Origin: Ramlibacter lithotrophicus
GTDB taxonomy: Bacteria > Pseudomonadota > Gammaproteobacteria > Burkholderiales > Burkholderiaceae_C
Direction of reading: 5' to 3'
NCBI RefSeq assembly: GCF_012184415.1
Contig: NZ_VTOX01000003.1
Span: forward strand, 310,001-374,000
DNA length: 64,000 nucleotides
Numbering within the stretch: position 1 is the stretch's first letter; every line of letters starts with the position of its first letter. This document shows positions 26,765-35,886 of this stretch, in pieces. Position numbers and translations under genes: made by a program. A model generated the notes under the pieces. The model ran no database searches and had not been told where the DNA came from. It was given only the letters and a program-made list of their open reading frames with translations.

Positions 26765-27766
26765 TCATTGGCCCGCTGCCGGGGTTGCGTAGGCCGCCGG
26801 CATCAGGCAGGCGTGCAGATAGAGAAGCCACTGCCGAACCGCCCATTGGCGGCGCAGCCCCAGGGCGCGAAGGCCGTTGATCCGCTCGCATCGGCTGCGC
26901 GGACGATCGAACAAGGCGCAGTAAGCGGCGAGCAGTTCGCGATGCGCGTGGGCGGCGACGCCGGCCCGCTCGAGCCGCGCCCTCAATGCACTCGCCTGCG
27001 CCAGGCTGCGCGCGAAGTTGCCGCGGCCCGTCCGGCTCAGCTGCAGGCCCTGCCAGACCGAGGCGACGCCGCGCCGCCATCCCTTGGCGCCGATCTGGTT
27101 GCCCCCGTGCTGGCGGTAGCGGACGGTCGGTGTCGGGTCACAGCTGATCTTCCCGCTGGCGGCGGCGACCAGCGCCAGCCACCAGTCGTGCACCATCGCG
27201 GCCGGAGGGATCGGCAGCGCGGCGTCGAGCAGGGGTCGATTGACGAGAACGGTGCAGCCCGTCACGTAGTTCTGGACCAGCAGCGTGCGCAGCGGCGCCG
27301 ACGGCTCGTCGCGGATGTGCTGGAAGCTCATGAAGGACGGATGGATGCTGTGGCCGTCGCGGTCGATCAGTTCGAGATCGGAGTGAACGAGGATCGGCAC
27401 GGCGGGCCCGAGCCGGTCTTCCTCGGCCCGCATCAACGCCGCCTGGCGCGCGATCTTGTCGGCGAACCAGACGTCGTCCTGGTCCATCAGCATGACGTAG
27501 GTGGCGCCCTGGGCGCGGGCTTCGCGCAGCAGGCAGTCGAAGTTGGCGACGGTGCCTTGGTTGGCACCGCTGCCCGGCAGCACGGTGATGCGCGCATCCT
27601 TCGCGGCGTAGGCCTCGACGATCTCGGGCGTCCGGTCCGTCGATGCGTCGTCCCGAACGAGCAGATGCCAGCCGGGCTCGCTCTGGGCGAGCAGGCTGTC
27701 GAGCTGTTCGGCGATGAAGGCGCTGCCGTTGTAGGTCGCCAGCAAGACGTAAATCGGTTCGGTCAC
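26765..27766 (-). CDS. Glycosyltransferase family 2, rhamnosyltransferase-like
   Basis: A GT-A fold enzyme of about 333 residues: IYVLLATYNGSAFIAEQL, then RDDASTDRT, then MDQDDVWF with the DxD-like metal motif and HDWW later. The layout resembles rhamnosyl- and galactofuranosyltransferases of O-antigen clusters. The frame is open to an ATG at 27868, but the first 34 codons look like non-coding sequence; a GTG at 27766 starts just before the domain and is preferred. Its stop is one base from the ATG of the fused glycosyltransferase gene, so this is the first gene of a three-gene operon ending in wzt. Confidence 0.82.
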   Translation of the reverse strand: MTEPIYVLLATYNGSAFIAEQLDSLLAQSEPGWHLLVRDDASTDRTPEIVEAYAAKDARITVLPGSGANQGTVANFDCLLREARAQGATYVMLMDQDDVWFADKIARQAALMRAEEDRLGPAVPILVHSDLELIDRDGHSIHPSFMSFQHIRDEPSAPLRTLLVQNYVTGCTVLVNRPLLDAALPIPPAAMVHDWWLALVAAASGKISCDPTPTVRYRQHGGNQIGAKGWRRGVASVWQGLQLSRTGRGNFARSLAQASALRARLERAGVAAHAHRELLAAYCALFDRPRSRCERINGLRALGLRRQWAVRQWLLYLHACLMPAAYATPAAGQ

Positions 27767-28021
27767 GACCTTCGGTACGGATGGAAACTGGAGTCCTGAT
27801 CTCGGTGTCGTCGCATGATGACGAGCTGGCGACGTCGTTCCGCTCGTCGTCGCGAATCGTCGTTCCAAGCTGGCGGAGTACGGCGTCGACCGAGCGGCCG
27901 GCCCTCCGGGCGCCGCTCGACAAGGCGGTGGATTTTACATTACAGGATGCTCGCCCAAGCCGCAGCCGGCCCGATCTGCGCGAGCATCGCGTCCGGTTCG
28001 GCTGTACCGCGCAACTGCGGG
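27767..28021. other. Intergenic region between the glycan operon and the Asp-box lipoprotein gene
   Basis: 255 bases upstream of the glycosyltransferase operon and downstream of the lipoprotein gene, both on the minus strand. An AT-richer patch with TAATGTAAAAT on the minus strand (near 27935-27950) could hold a -10 box, but no good -35 at normal spacing is seen. No terminator with a T-run is visible. Confidence 0.35.
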
Positions 28022-29191
28022 TTACAGCAGCGTTCGCCAGGTGCGACCGTCGTCGGTTGAGCGCTGCCAGCTGTAGCCCGCGCCTTCCAGCAGCCAGCTT
28101 CTCGCCAGCAATGCACCGGCAGCATCGCGTTCGAACCGGGAAGAGACGCCATCGAAGGGGCGCCATGTCGCTCCAGCGTCCGTACTGAGCCACTGCGCCC
28201 CATCCCTGGCCATCACCAACGTCCTCCCGTCGATCGGGGCCGCCGCCACTGCGGCGGCGGTCCACCGGCGGCCGCCGTCGGTGGTGTGCAGCAGTCCGTT
28301 ATCGGGCCAGGCGGGCCTAGCCCAGCCGAGCCCGGCCGCGTCGAGAAACGTCATCCATATCCTCGGCTGCGCATCGACTGCAAACCCGTCGATCTGCATC
28401 GGCGCTTCGGTCCAGGTCCGAAAGGCGTCCTGGCTGACGGCCACTCGGCCCGGCTGGTCGGCGGCGCCACCGGCGGGTATCTGCACCCAGATGCCATGAT
28501 CGCCGAAACTGCCGACAGCCACGCCGGACAAGGGCGTCTGCCGAAACGATCCGCCGAAATCGTCTGAGACCCAGAGCGCTTGAGCTTCCCCTGGTCCGTA
28601 AAGGCTGAACAGGAATCCCGAGGGCGTGAATCGAGGCGCCCAAGGGATGATCGAATCCGGTCTGCTCATGACCTTCCACTCACGCCCACCGTCGACCGTG
28701 ATCTTGAGGCGGTCGGGGTATACCCAGCGCCCGCCCCCGCCCTCGGCGCGCAGCGCCACATGCTCGGCATCGGTCGCAAACACCAACGCCGGGGTGCCGA
28801 AGACAGTGCCGTCGCCCTGCCGGATCGTCTGCCACCTGGCGCCCCCGTCGAGGGTGCGCAGCACGGTTTCGTCGACCCCGCAGACGAACACCAGTTGCCG
28901 GTTGACTGGCAACACGCTGATCATGTCCGTGGTGGACTCGCTCGGCAACCGGCGCCACGTCTGGCCACCGTCGTCCGTGCGGGCGATGAGGCCCTCCTTG
29001 CCGACACCATAAGCTGTTTGCGCATCCACGAATTTCAGGTCGAGCAACTTCGTGCCAGCGGGCAGAAGCTCAACGCCGTCGCCTCCGCCTCCGCCGCAAC
29101 CCGCAAGCGCGCCGACCGCGCCGAGCGCCAGCAGGAATTCGCGCCTGTGCCACCTTGCTGCCTGCAGCACGCCTCGAGCGTTGGTCGTCAT
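28022..29191 (-). CDS. Asp-box beta-propeller lipoprotein
   Basis: A 389-residue exported lipoprotein. The N-terminus has Arg-Arg followed by a hydrophobic stretch and the lipobox ALAGC, then a run of glycines. The body has at least six Asp-box repeats (RTDDGGQTW, RTLDGGARW, ITVDGGREW, HTTDGGRRW, LSTDAGATW, RSTDDGRTW), as in sialidase-type and YCF48-like propellers. No sialidase catalytic set is apparent, so a binding or assembly role is as likely as an enzyme. RRxFLL could suggest Tat export. The start at 29191 is chosen because the signal peptide follows at once; the frame is open further upstream. Confidence 0.7.
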   Translation of the reverse strand: MTTNARGVLQAARWHRREFLLALGAVGALAGCGGGGGDGVELLPAGTKLLDLKFVDAQTAYGVGKEGLIARTDDGGQTWRRLPSESTTDMISVLPVNRQLVFVCGVDETVLRTLDGGARWQTIRQGDGTVFGTPALVFATDAEHVALRAEGGGGRWVYPDRLKITVDGGREWKVMSRPDSIIPWAPRFTPSGFLFSLYGPGEAQALWVSDDFGGSFRQTPLSGVAVGSFGDHGIWVQIPAGGAADQPGRVAVSQDAFRTWTEAPMQIDGFAVDAQPRIWMTFLDAAGLGWARPAWPDNGLLHTTDGGRRWTAAAVAAAPIDGRTLVMARDGAQWLSTDAGATWRPFDGVSSRFERDAAGALLARSWLLEGAGYSWQRSTDDGRTWRTLL

Positions 29192-29282
29192 GCTGAAAAT
29201 TAGACCATACTGGCGCGGCAACTTGCGCCTACAGTGTCGGCACGAGCCCGCGCTTGCGGCGCCCGCGAACACAGGAGGCGTC

Positions 29283-29765
29283 ATGGCTGGCACGGACAAG
29301 GACACGGGGCCCGAGGACCGGGATGCCGCTCGCTTCGCCGAGCAACTGCGCGCTTCGGCGCAGCAGGTCTGGCTCGCGGGCGTGGGCGCGTTCGCCAGGG
29401 CACAGCAGGAAGGCGGCAAGCTGTTCGAAGCCCTGGCGCGGGAGGGCTCGGCGTTGCAGGGCAAGGTGCCGGCGGATGCCGGTGACCGGATCGCGCAGGC
29501 GGCCAGCCGGATGGCGGACATGGCGGGCGAGTTCTCGGCGAAGGCCGGCGACCGGCTCGAAGGCATGTTCGACAAGCGCGTCGCCAAGGCGGTGGACAAC
29601 CTCGGCCTGGCCAGCGCCAAGGACGTCGAGCAACTTGTGGCACGCATCGGGGAACTGGAGCGCACGGTGGCGCGGCTGTCCGCCGCGGCCACGGCCCGCC
29701 GCCGGCCGGCCCGCACCGAGCCCAAGCCGGCGGCGCCACGGGCGCGTCCACGCGACGGCGGCTGA
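29283..29765 (+). CDS. Phasin-family PHA granule-associated protein (PhaF/PhaI-like)
   Basis: A 160-residue helical protein. The region from about 15 to 80 (RFAEQLRASAQQVWLAGVGAF, then EGGKLFEALAREG) is typical of PhaF/PhaI-type phasins that coat polyhydroxyalkanoate granules. A short coiled coil (about 110-135) and a basic Ala/Pro/Arg-rich tail (about 138-160) follow; such tails in PhaF contact DNA. The ATG at 29283 has a strong AGGAGG site. Nearby genes for an acyl-CoA-binding protein and a PHA-system protein support a PHA role. Confidence 0.85.
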   Translation: MAGTDKDTGPEDRDAARFAEQLRASAQQVWLAGVGAFARAQQEGGKLFEALAREGSALQGKVPADAGDRIAQAASRMADMAGEFSAKAGDRLEGMFDKRVAKAVDNLGLASAKDVEQLVARIGELERTVARLSAAATARRRPARTEPKPAAPRARPRDGG

Positions 29766-29843
29766 TGCCATTGCTGCGTCGCAGCAGGGCGACGCCACCG
29801 CGCGTTCTACACTGGGCCGGCGACACCGCCACAGGAGACAGCG

Positions 29844-30617
29844 ATGCAGCCCTGGGTTGCGTTCCCCCATGCCGGCGAATACCGGTTCACGCCCGCCAGC
29901 GTGGCAGCGCTGTGGCCGCGGCTGCACGCCGGGGACGGCGAACCACTGCCGTCCCGGCCCGCCGTTCTCGCGGCCTGGGTGCTGCTGCACAACGGCCAGT
30001 TCGAGCAGGCAGTGGCGGCCGGCCTGGCGGCCGGCGAGGATGGCGTCACAGTGGCGAACAAGGCCACCTGCGTCTACGCCAATTACCTGGAAAAGCGCGA
30101 GCCGGTACGGCTGGAACTGCTGCAGCAAGCCGCGCAGCGCGGCGAGGCGCAGGCGGCGCGCGAGCCGCGCAACCCGAACGCCTGGTATTGGCAGGCCTAC
30201 GCCCTCGGCCGCTACAGCCAGGGCATCAGCGTGTCGAAGGCGCTCGCCCAGGGACTGGGCGGCCGCATCAAGGAAGCCCTGGAGCGCACGATCAAGCTGC
30301 AGCCGCGCCATGCGGATGCGCACATCGCGCTGGGCGCCTTCCACGCGGAAGTGATCGACAAGGTGGGCCCGCTGGTCGCGGGAATGACATATGGCGCCAA
30401 GAAGGAACTGGGGCTCAAGCTGTTCCAGGACGCCCTGGCCATCCACCCGCTGTCGCCCATCGGCATGATCGAGTACGGCAACGCGCTGCTGATGCTCGAA
30501 GGCGACGAGCGCCTCGGCGAGGCGACGGCCTGGTACGACCGGGCCGCACGCTGCGAGCCCGTCGATGCCGTCGAGCGCCTGCACGTCGAACTCGCGCGCA
30601 CCGAACTGGTCGACTGA
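29844..30617 (+). CDS. TPR-like protein of unknown function
   Basis: A 257-residue soluble protein without a signal peptide. It has helical repeat-like segments (VLAAWVLLHNGQFEQAVAAGLAAG, and later PRHADAHIALGAFHAEVID and AIHPLSPIGMIEYGNALLML) that look like tetratricopeptide repeats. No catalytic motif is recognised. It lies between the phasin and acyl-CoA-binding protein genes on the same strand, 78 bases after the former and 110 before the latter. The ATG at 29844 has an AGGAGA site. Confidence 0.65.
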   Translation: MQPWVAFPHAGEYRFTPASVAALWPRLHAGDGEPLPSRPAVLAAWVLLHNGQFEQAVAAGLAAGEDGVTVANKATCVYANYLEKREPVRLELLQQAAQRGEAQAAREPRNPNAWYWQAYALGRYSQGISVSKALAQGLGGRIKEALERTIKLQPRHADAHIALGAFHAEVIDKVGPLVAGMTYGAKKELGLKLFQDALAIHPLSPIGMIEYGNALLMLEGDERLGEATAWYDRAARCEPVDAVERLHVELARTELVD

Positions 30618-30727
30618 GCAGCGCGCGTCCTGGAACGCCCGTGCCGCAGGGCGTCAGTAAGATAGCGCCCCGGGCCGCAGCGCCGCTGCCGGCCCCGCAT
30701 CGCACCCACGCCCTTGCAGGAGCACCC

Positions 30728-30982
30728 ATGTCCGATCTCAAAGCAGCCTTCGACGCGGCCGTCGCCGGTTCCAAGAACCTGACCGAGCGACCCGACAACG
30801 CGACGCTGCTGAAGCTCTACGCGCTGTACAAGCAGGCCACGGTCGGCGACAACACCGAGAAGAAGCCGGGGTTCAGCGACATGATCGGACGCGCCAAGTG
30901 GGACGCCTGGTCGGCGCAGAAAGGCAAATCATCCGATGAGGCAATGCAGGAGTACGTCGACCTGATCGGCTCGCTCAGCTGA
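30728..30982 (+). CDS. Acyl-CoA-binding protein
   Basis: An 84-residue ACBP, the normal length of the family. It shows the four-helix signature: LKLYALYKQATVGDN, then KPGFSDMIGRAKWDAWSAQKGKS with the conserved Lys, Trp and Lys, then AMQEYVDLIGSL. It binds medium- and long-chain acyl-CoA in the cytoplasm and could buffer the pool feeding PHA or lipid synthesis. A CAGGAGCACCC site precedes the ATG. Confidence 0.95.
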   Translation: MSDLKAAFDAAVAGSKNLTERPDNATLLKLYALYKQATVGDNTEKKPGFSDMIGRAKWDAWSAQKGKSSDEAMQEYVDLIGSLS

Positions 30983-30990
30983 GGGGGCGG

Positions 30991-31019
30991 GGCCGGCTCA
31001 GGCCTTGCCGGAGCCGGCC
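30991..31019. terminator. Stem-loop at convergent gene ends
   Basis: GGCCGGCTC (30991-30999) pairs perfectly with GAGCCGGCC (31011-31019) around an 11-base loop. It sits just after the acyl-CoA-binding protein stop and overlaps the last codons of the convergent PHA-system gene. A T-run is lacking, so it is only a candidate bidirectional terminator. Confidence 0.4.
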
Positions 31020-31363
31020 GATTTGCGGGCGGCGCGCCGCGCGACCGCCTCGTCGAACGCCGCGTGCGGGTCCTCGTGCGCGAGCAGCCGGTCCAGGTTC
31101 TCGACGATCTCGGACTGGATGCGGTGCCGGAACGCGCCGAGCAGCAGTCCGAGCTTCGCATCCAGCACGAACTCGCTGGCCGTCACCCGCAACTGGCCGT
31201 GCGCACCGGGGCGGTCGAAATGCAGCAGGTCGGCCTCCTCGCCTTCCTCGTAGACGCACTTCATCGCCAGGTGCTGGCGGGCGACTTCGGCCCAGCGAAA
31301 GGCCAGCTTGCGTGCGTCGGCGAGGCCGAGCGAGTGCTCTCGGGTGATGTGGATCTTGGACAT
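30998..31363 (-). CDS. Polyhydroxyalkanoic acid system family protein
   Basis: A 121-residue protein matching the PHA-granule-region family often found beside phasin genes. It starts MSKIHITREHSLGLADARKLA, the family hallmark, and continues with a beta-rich middle (LRVTASEFVLDAKLGLLLG) and a helical, basic C-terminus. Its exact role is not known. It converges with the acyl-CoA-binding protein gene. Confidence 0.85.
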   Translation of the reverse strand: MSKIHITREHSLGLADARKLAFRWAEVARQHLAMKCVYEEGEEADLLHFDRPGAHGQLRVTASEFVLDAKLGLLLGAFRHRIQSEIVENLDRLLAHEDPHAAFDEAVARRAARKSAGSGKA

Positions 31364-31406
31364 GTGGGATGGAAACGCCGGCGGCCCGCGCGGGACGGCG
31401 CCGGAT

Positions 31407-32489
31407 TCACTGATTTTCCTTCAGCCGGCGGTGGCGCTCCTCCTTGGGCAGCGCCGCCAGCCGTTCGACGGCCGCATAGAAGCGCGTCCAGTCACGGCCT
31501 TCGCGGTCGAACAGCGCCTCGAAACCGGGCACCAGCTCGTCGTACACCGCCTGCGCGCCGAACCAGGCGTTGTTCGCCTGCGCCACCCAGCGGTCGTAGC
31601 CGCGCCAGCGCGCCGGATCGCCGCCCCAGCTCGCGCGCAGCTGCGCGTAGCCTTCGCGGAATTCCTGCAAGGTCGCCTGCTTCATCCGCTCGACGTCGGC
31701 CGCGGGCGTGTTCGCGTAGACCGCTTCGAGCCGTTTGCGCGTGGCCAGCGCCAGCGCCCGGAACTGCCGTCGCCGGCCATCGTACTGCGCGTACTCCTCT
31801 CGGGCGGCGGGCGATGCATGCGCGGCCAGCCAACGGGCGCCGCCCAGCCGCTCCACGGCGGTCGCGAACGACTCGTTGAACATGGTGTCGTTCTTCACGT
31901 ACAGCACCTGGTGCGCCAGTTCATGGAAGATCAGGCGCGCCAGCTCGCCTTCCGGATAGTGGATGAAGGTGTTGAGCAGCGGGTCGCCGCCGGCCCAGTT
32001 CATCAGGCCCAGCGTCGAATAGGCCGGCACCGGATACACGCTGGTGTCGAAGCCCTGACCCGCGTACGTGGCCGCCTCGGCGCGCGCCCGCTCCAGGTCG
32101 TAATAGCCGCGGTAGGTGACGCAACCGGCGACCGGAAAGCACCAGCTCTTCAACGTGAGCGAGTGCTTCGGCGCCACCACCAGGTTCCAGATCGCGGCAT
32201 TGCGATGGAGATCGGCATAACGCCGGTAACTCGGGTTGTCGGGCAGCTTCAGGTCGCTGACGGCGAAGTCGCGGATGCGCTGGCTCAGGGCCAGCTTGGC
32301 CTTCAGGCGCTCGGGCGCCTCGCCGTCCTCCAGCCAGTCGTCCAGCGGCCGCGCTGCGCTGAGGATCCCGAGGTGGCCCGTCGCCGACTGCCAGTAGTAA
32401 GCGAGGTTCGAGCAGCCGGTCAGGCACAGCAACACCACGCCTGCCGCCGCAACCAGACCGCCCAACGCCATGACCAGCCTGACCTTCAC
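31407..32489 (-). CDS. Predicted lipoprotein zinc aminopeptidase
   Basis: A 360-residue protein of the bacterial putative aminopeptidase family (PF10023-type). The lipobox LTGC follows a short hydrophobic signal, so it is probably membrane-anchored in the periplasm. The zinc motif is FHELAHQVLY (about residue 195), with the following NESFATAVE as further active-site sequence. The GTG at 32489 overlaps the TGA of the upstream oxidoreductase gene (GTGA) and gives a better signal peptide with a KVR start than the internal ATG at 32471. Confidence 0.82.
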   Translation of the reverse strand: MKVRLVMALGGLVAAAGVVLLCLTGCSNLAYYWQSATGHLGILSAARPLDDWLEDGEAPERLKAKLALSQRIRDFAVSDLKLPDNPSYRRYADLHRNAAIWNLVVAPKHSLTLKSWCFPVAGCVTYRGYYDLERARAEAATYAGQGFDTSVYPVPAYSTLGLMNWAGGDPLLNTFIHYPEGELARLIFHELAHQVLYVKNDTMFNESFATAVERLGGARWLAAHASPAAREEYAQYDGRRRQFRALALATRKRLEAVYANTPAADVERMKQATLQEFREGYAQLRASWGGDPARWRGYDRWVAQANNAWFGAQAVYDELVPGFEALFDREGRDWTRFYAAVERLAALPKEERHRRLKENQ

Positions 32490-34540
32490 CCGCGCTGGAC
32501 GTCGACCAGGCAGTCGTAGAACACCGGCCCGCGTCCCAGGTCGGTGAGCCTCTGGCTGGTCACCTGGTTGACGTTGGTGCCGGCCAGACCCAGCTTGCGC
32601 CACCAGATCCCCAGGCCATTGACGACGCCCGGGCGCGCCCGCTCGCACACCTTGGCCTTGCACCGGTATTCGCCGCGGTCGTTGAAGACCCGCACCACGG
32701 CGCCGGACTCGATGCCCCGGGCCTGGGCGTCCTGTGGGTGGATCTCCAGCAGCGGCTCCCCTTCGATGTCGCGCAGGCTTTGCAGGTTGACGAAGCTGGA
32801 ATTGAGGAAGTTGCGCGCCGGCGGCGAGATCATCGCGAGCGGATAGCGCGGTGACGCGCCGAACGGCTCATGGTTCGGCACGTGGTCCGGCAGCCCGTCC
32901 AGGCCCTGGCGCGCCAGGCGCTCGCTGAAGAACTCGCACTTGCCCGACGGCGTCGGAAAGCCGCCCTCTGCGAACGGCGCCTCGCGCACCGGCAGCGCAG
33001 CGAAGCCCTGCGCCAGCAACAGGTCGAAGTCCACCCGGCCGCCGAAGGCCGCGCGACACAGCGCCAGGTCATCGTCGGCAAAGCACGGCTCGGTGAACCC
33101 CATGCGCCGTGCCAGTTCACGGAAGAAGTCGCTGTTGGTGCGGGCCTGTCCCTGCGGCGCAATCGCCGGCCGGTTCAGCAGCACGTCGGTGTGGCCGTAG
33201 GAGCTGTGCACGTCCCAGTGCTCCAGTTGCGTGGTGGCCGGCAGGATGTAGTCGGCATAGTCGGCCGTGTCGGTGCGGAAATGCTCCAGCACGACGGTGA
33301 ACAGGTCTTCGCGCGCGAACCCGGCCACGACCTTGCCAGATTCCGGCGCGACCGCGACCGGGTTGCTGTTGTAGACGATCACGGCGCCGATGGCCGGTCC
33401 GAACGAGGGCGACGAGGGCCGCAGCAGGTCGTCGCCGATGGTCACCATGTTGATCGTGCGCGGCAACCGGCCCGCCAGCAGGTCGGGGCGGCGCAGCGCC
33501 GCGGCATCGATTGGGTATTCGCTCGAGGTCGACAGCAGCACGCCGCCGGCGCGATGGCGCCACGCACCCGTCAGCGCCGGCAGGCAGGCCACGGCGCGCA
33601 CGGCGTTGCCCCCGCCGCGCACACGCTGCATGCCGTAGTTCAGGCGGATCGCGGCGGGCTCCGTCGTGCCCCAGTCGCGCGCCAGCGACCTGATCTGCCC
33701 GGCCGGCACACCGCACACCGCGCTGGCGCGCTCCGGCGTCCAGCGCAGCGCCCGCTCGCGCAGGCCTTCCCAGCCGAGCGTGTGCCGGGCGATGTAGTCG
33801 TGGTCCAGCCAGTCGTTGACGACCAGTTCGTGCATCATGGCCAGCGCCAGCGCAGCGTCCGTTCCGGGCAGCAGGGCGATGTGCTCGTGGCACTTGTCGG
33901 CCGTTTCGCTGCGCCGCGGATCGATGCACACCAGCTTGGCGCCGCGGCGCTTGGCCTCCTGCGCCAGGCGCCAGAAATGCAGGCTGCTGCCGATCGCGTT
34001 GCTGCCCCAGATCAGGATCAGCCTGGACTCGGCGAAGAACTCGACGCGCATGCCGAGCTTGCCGCCGATGGTGTGGACGAGCCCTTCGGCCCCCGCCGTG
34101 GCGCAGATGGTGCGATCCAGGAAGGAAGCGCCCAGCCGGTGGAAGAAGCGGCTGGCCATGCCTTCGCCTTGCACCAGTCCCATCGTGCCGCAATAGCTGT
34201 ATGGCAGGATGGCCTGCGGGTCGACCGCGGCAATGCCCTTCAGGCGCCCAGCGATGTCGTCCAGCGCCTCGTCCCAGCCGACCGGCTCGAACTGCCCGGC
34301 GCCCTTCGGTCCGACGCGCTTGAGGGGCTGCAGGACGCGCTCCGGGTGATAGGTGCGCTCCAGGTAACGCGACACCTTGGTGCACAGCACGCCGTCGGTC
34401 GGCCGGTGGTCCGGGTTGCCTTGCAGCTTGACGGCCACCCCGTCCTCGACCGTCGTGACGAGCGAGCAGGTGTCGGGGCAGTCATGCGGGCAGGCGCCCT
34501 TGACCTGGATAGCAATGGCGGCGGTGCTGCTGCTGGTCAT
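32486..34540 (-). CDS. Molybdopterin-dependent oxidoreductase (DMSO reductase superfamily)
   Basis: A 684-residue Mo/W-bisPGD enzyme. The N-terminus binds a [4Fe-4S] cluster through CPHDCPDTC and the later C in VLCTK. The cofactor domains carry FLDRTICATAGAEG, LILIWGSNAIGSS and VVYNSNPVA, and a C-terminal domain has LNSSFVN and INNP-like cofactor contacts. No twin-Arg signal is seen, so it is likely cytoplasmic. The substrate cannot be read from sequence; the subfamily is often labelled as assimilatory or formate-dehydrogenase-like. The start at 34540 is uncertain because an in-frame ATG lies at 34567. The downstream aminopeptidase gene overlaps its stop. Confidence 0.88.
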   Translation of the reverse strand: MTSSSTAAIAIQVKGACPHDCPDTCSLVTTVEDGVAVKLQGNPDHRPTDGVLCTKVSRYLERTYHPERVLQPLKRVGPKGAGQFEPVGWDEALDDIAGRLKGIAAVDPQAILPYSYCGTMGLVQGEGMASRFFHRLGASFLDRTICATAGAEGLVHTIGGKLGMRVEFFAESRLILIWGSNAIGSSLHFWRLAQEAKRRGAKLVCIDPRRSETADKCHEHIALLPGTDAALALAMMHELVVNDWLDHDYIARHTLGWEGLRERALRWTPERASAVCGVPAGQIRSLARDWGTTEPAAIRLNYGMQRVRGGGNAVRAVACLPALTGAWRHRAGGVLLSTSSEYPIDAAALRRPDLLAGRLPRTINMVTIGDDLLRPSSPSFGPAIGAVIVYNSNPVAVAPESGKVVAGFAREDLFTVVLEHFRTDTADYADYILPATTQLEHWDVHSSYGHTDVLLNRPAIAPQGQARTNSDFFRELARRMGFTEPCFADDDLALCRAAFGGRVDFDLLLAQGFAALPVREAPFAEGGFPTPSGKCEFFSERLARQGLDGLPDHVPNHEPFGASPRYPLAMISPPARNFLNSSFVNLQSLRDIEGEPLLEIHPQDAQARGIESGAVVRVFNDRGEYRCKAKVCERARPGVVNGLGIWWRKLGLAGTNVNQVTSQRLTDLGRGPVFYDCLVDVQRG

Positions 34541-34625
34541 CGATGGGGTCTGGTGGTCGTTTCGCATGGTCGCATGAAATGCAACGCCTCTGGGCTGCCG
34601 TGGACTTGGGCCCCGGCGGGCCGGC

Positions 34626-35798
34626 TCAGCCGATTTCGCGCGCCGCGGCCAGTCCGAGCAGGAACGCCTCGCAGCGCGCCAGCTGCTCCAGGCTCACGTA
34701 TTCGTCGGGCTGGTGGGCCTGGTTGATGCTGCCCGGCCCGCAGACCACGGTGGGAATGCCGGAGTTCTTGAACAGCCCCGCCTCGGTGCCGAACGCCACC
34801 TGCGTGACGCGGCGCTCGCCCGACAGCCGCTGCGCCAACTGCGTCACGGCGTCGCCCTCCGAGCCGAGGAAGCTCGGGATCTCGCAGATGGTCTCGAAGC
34901 GGAAGCCCGCGTCGGGCGCCACCCGCTGCATCGCCGGCTCCAGCGAACGGGCATGGGCCACCAGCTCCTGCTGCATCGCCCTGGCATCGGCAGTGGGCAG
35001 GTCGCGGAATTCGTAGCGGAATTCGGCGTCGCGGGGCACCACGTTGTCGGCGATGCCGCCGTGGAACTGGCCCACGCTGGCGGTGGAAAACGGCACGTCG
35101 AAGCCCTCGTAGCGCGGCTCGTCGCGCTCGAAGCCTTCGGCCATGTCGCGCAACTTCCCCACGACGCGCGCCGCCATCTCGATCGCATTGACCGAGTGCG
35201 GCGTCAGCGACGAATGCGCCTCCTTGCCGCGCACGCAGCAGCGGTAGCGGTACACGCCCTTGTGCGCGATGGCCGGCACCATGCTGGTCGGCTCGCCGAC
35301 GATGCAGGCGAGCGGCCTGCTCCCCGCCTCGCGCAGGTCGGCGATCAGCTCGCGCACGCCGAAGCAGCCGATTTCCTCCTCGTAGCTGAAGGCCAGGTGG
35401 ACGGCGAAGGGTGCGTCGCTGCGCAGGAACGCCTGCGCATTCGCGACGGCCAGGGCGATGAAGCTCTTCATGTCGGCCGAACCCCGCCCGAACAGCTTGC
35501 CGTCGCGCACCACCGGGTCCAGCGGGTCGGCGCTCCAGTCCTGGCCGTCCCACGGCACGGTGTCGGTGTGACCCGACAGGATCACGCCGGCCGGCTTGCC
35601 CTCGCCCAGCGTGGCGAACAGGTTGGCCTTGGTCTTTTCCGCGTTGAACGTCAGCCGGCTGGCGACGCCCAGCCGCGCCAGTTCGTCACGGATGAAGTGG
35701 ATCAGTTCCAGGTTGGAGTTGGCGCTGACGGTGTTCATCCGTACCAGCGTGCGGGCGAGTTCGAGGGCGCGGGGCGACAGCGCGGGCGTGGTGTGCAT
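34626..35798 (-). CDS. argE: Acetylornithine deacetylase (M20 family)
   Basis: A 390-residue zinc hydrolase of the ArgE/DapE family. Metal ligands appear in SGHTDTVPW, GRGSADMKS and YEEEIGCFG, with the later EPTS and the C-terminal FGTEAGLFKNSGIPTVVCGPG. It would release ornithine from N-acetylornithine. The ATG at 35798 begins directly at the domain; the frame is open much further upstream but that part is antisense to the next gene. It is divergent from another M20 hydrolase gene. Confidence 0.88.
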   Translation of the reverse strand: MHTTPALSPRALELARTLVRMNTVSANSNLELIHFIRDELARLGVASRLTFNAEKTKANLFATLGEGKPAGVILSGHTDTVPWDGQDWSADPLDPVVRDGKLFGRGSADMKSFIALAVANAQAFLRSDAPFAVHLAFSYEEEIGCFGVRELIADLREAGSRPLACIVGEPTSMVPAIAHKGVYRYRCCVRGKEAHSSLTPHSVNAIEMAARVVGKLRDMAEGFERDEPRYEGFDVPFSTASVGQFHGGIADNVVPRDAEFRYEFRDLPTADARAMQQELVAHARSLEPAMQRVAPDAGFRFETICEIPSFLGSEGDAVTQLAQRLSGERRVTQVAFGTEAGLFKNSGIPTVVCGPGSINQAHQPDEYVSLEQLARCEAFLLGLAAAREIG

Positions 35799-35886
35799 CG
35801 CTGGATTTTCGCGGATATCCGCGGCCGCCCGGCAGGCTCGCGCGCCCGGCGCTAGACTGATGGATTCTGCCCAGAGAAAACGATCC

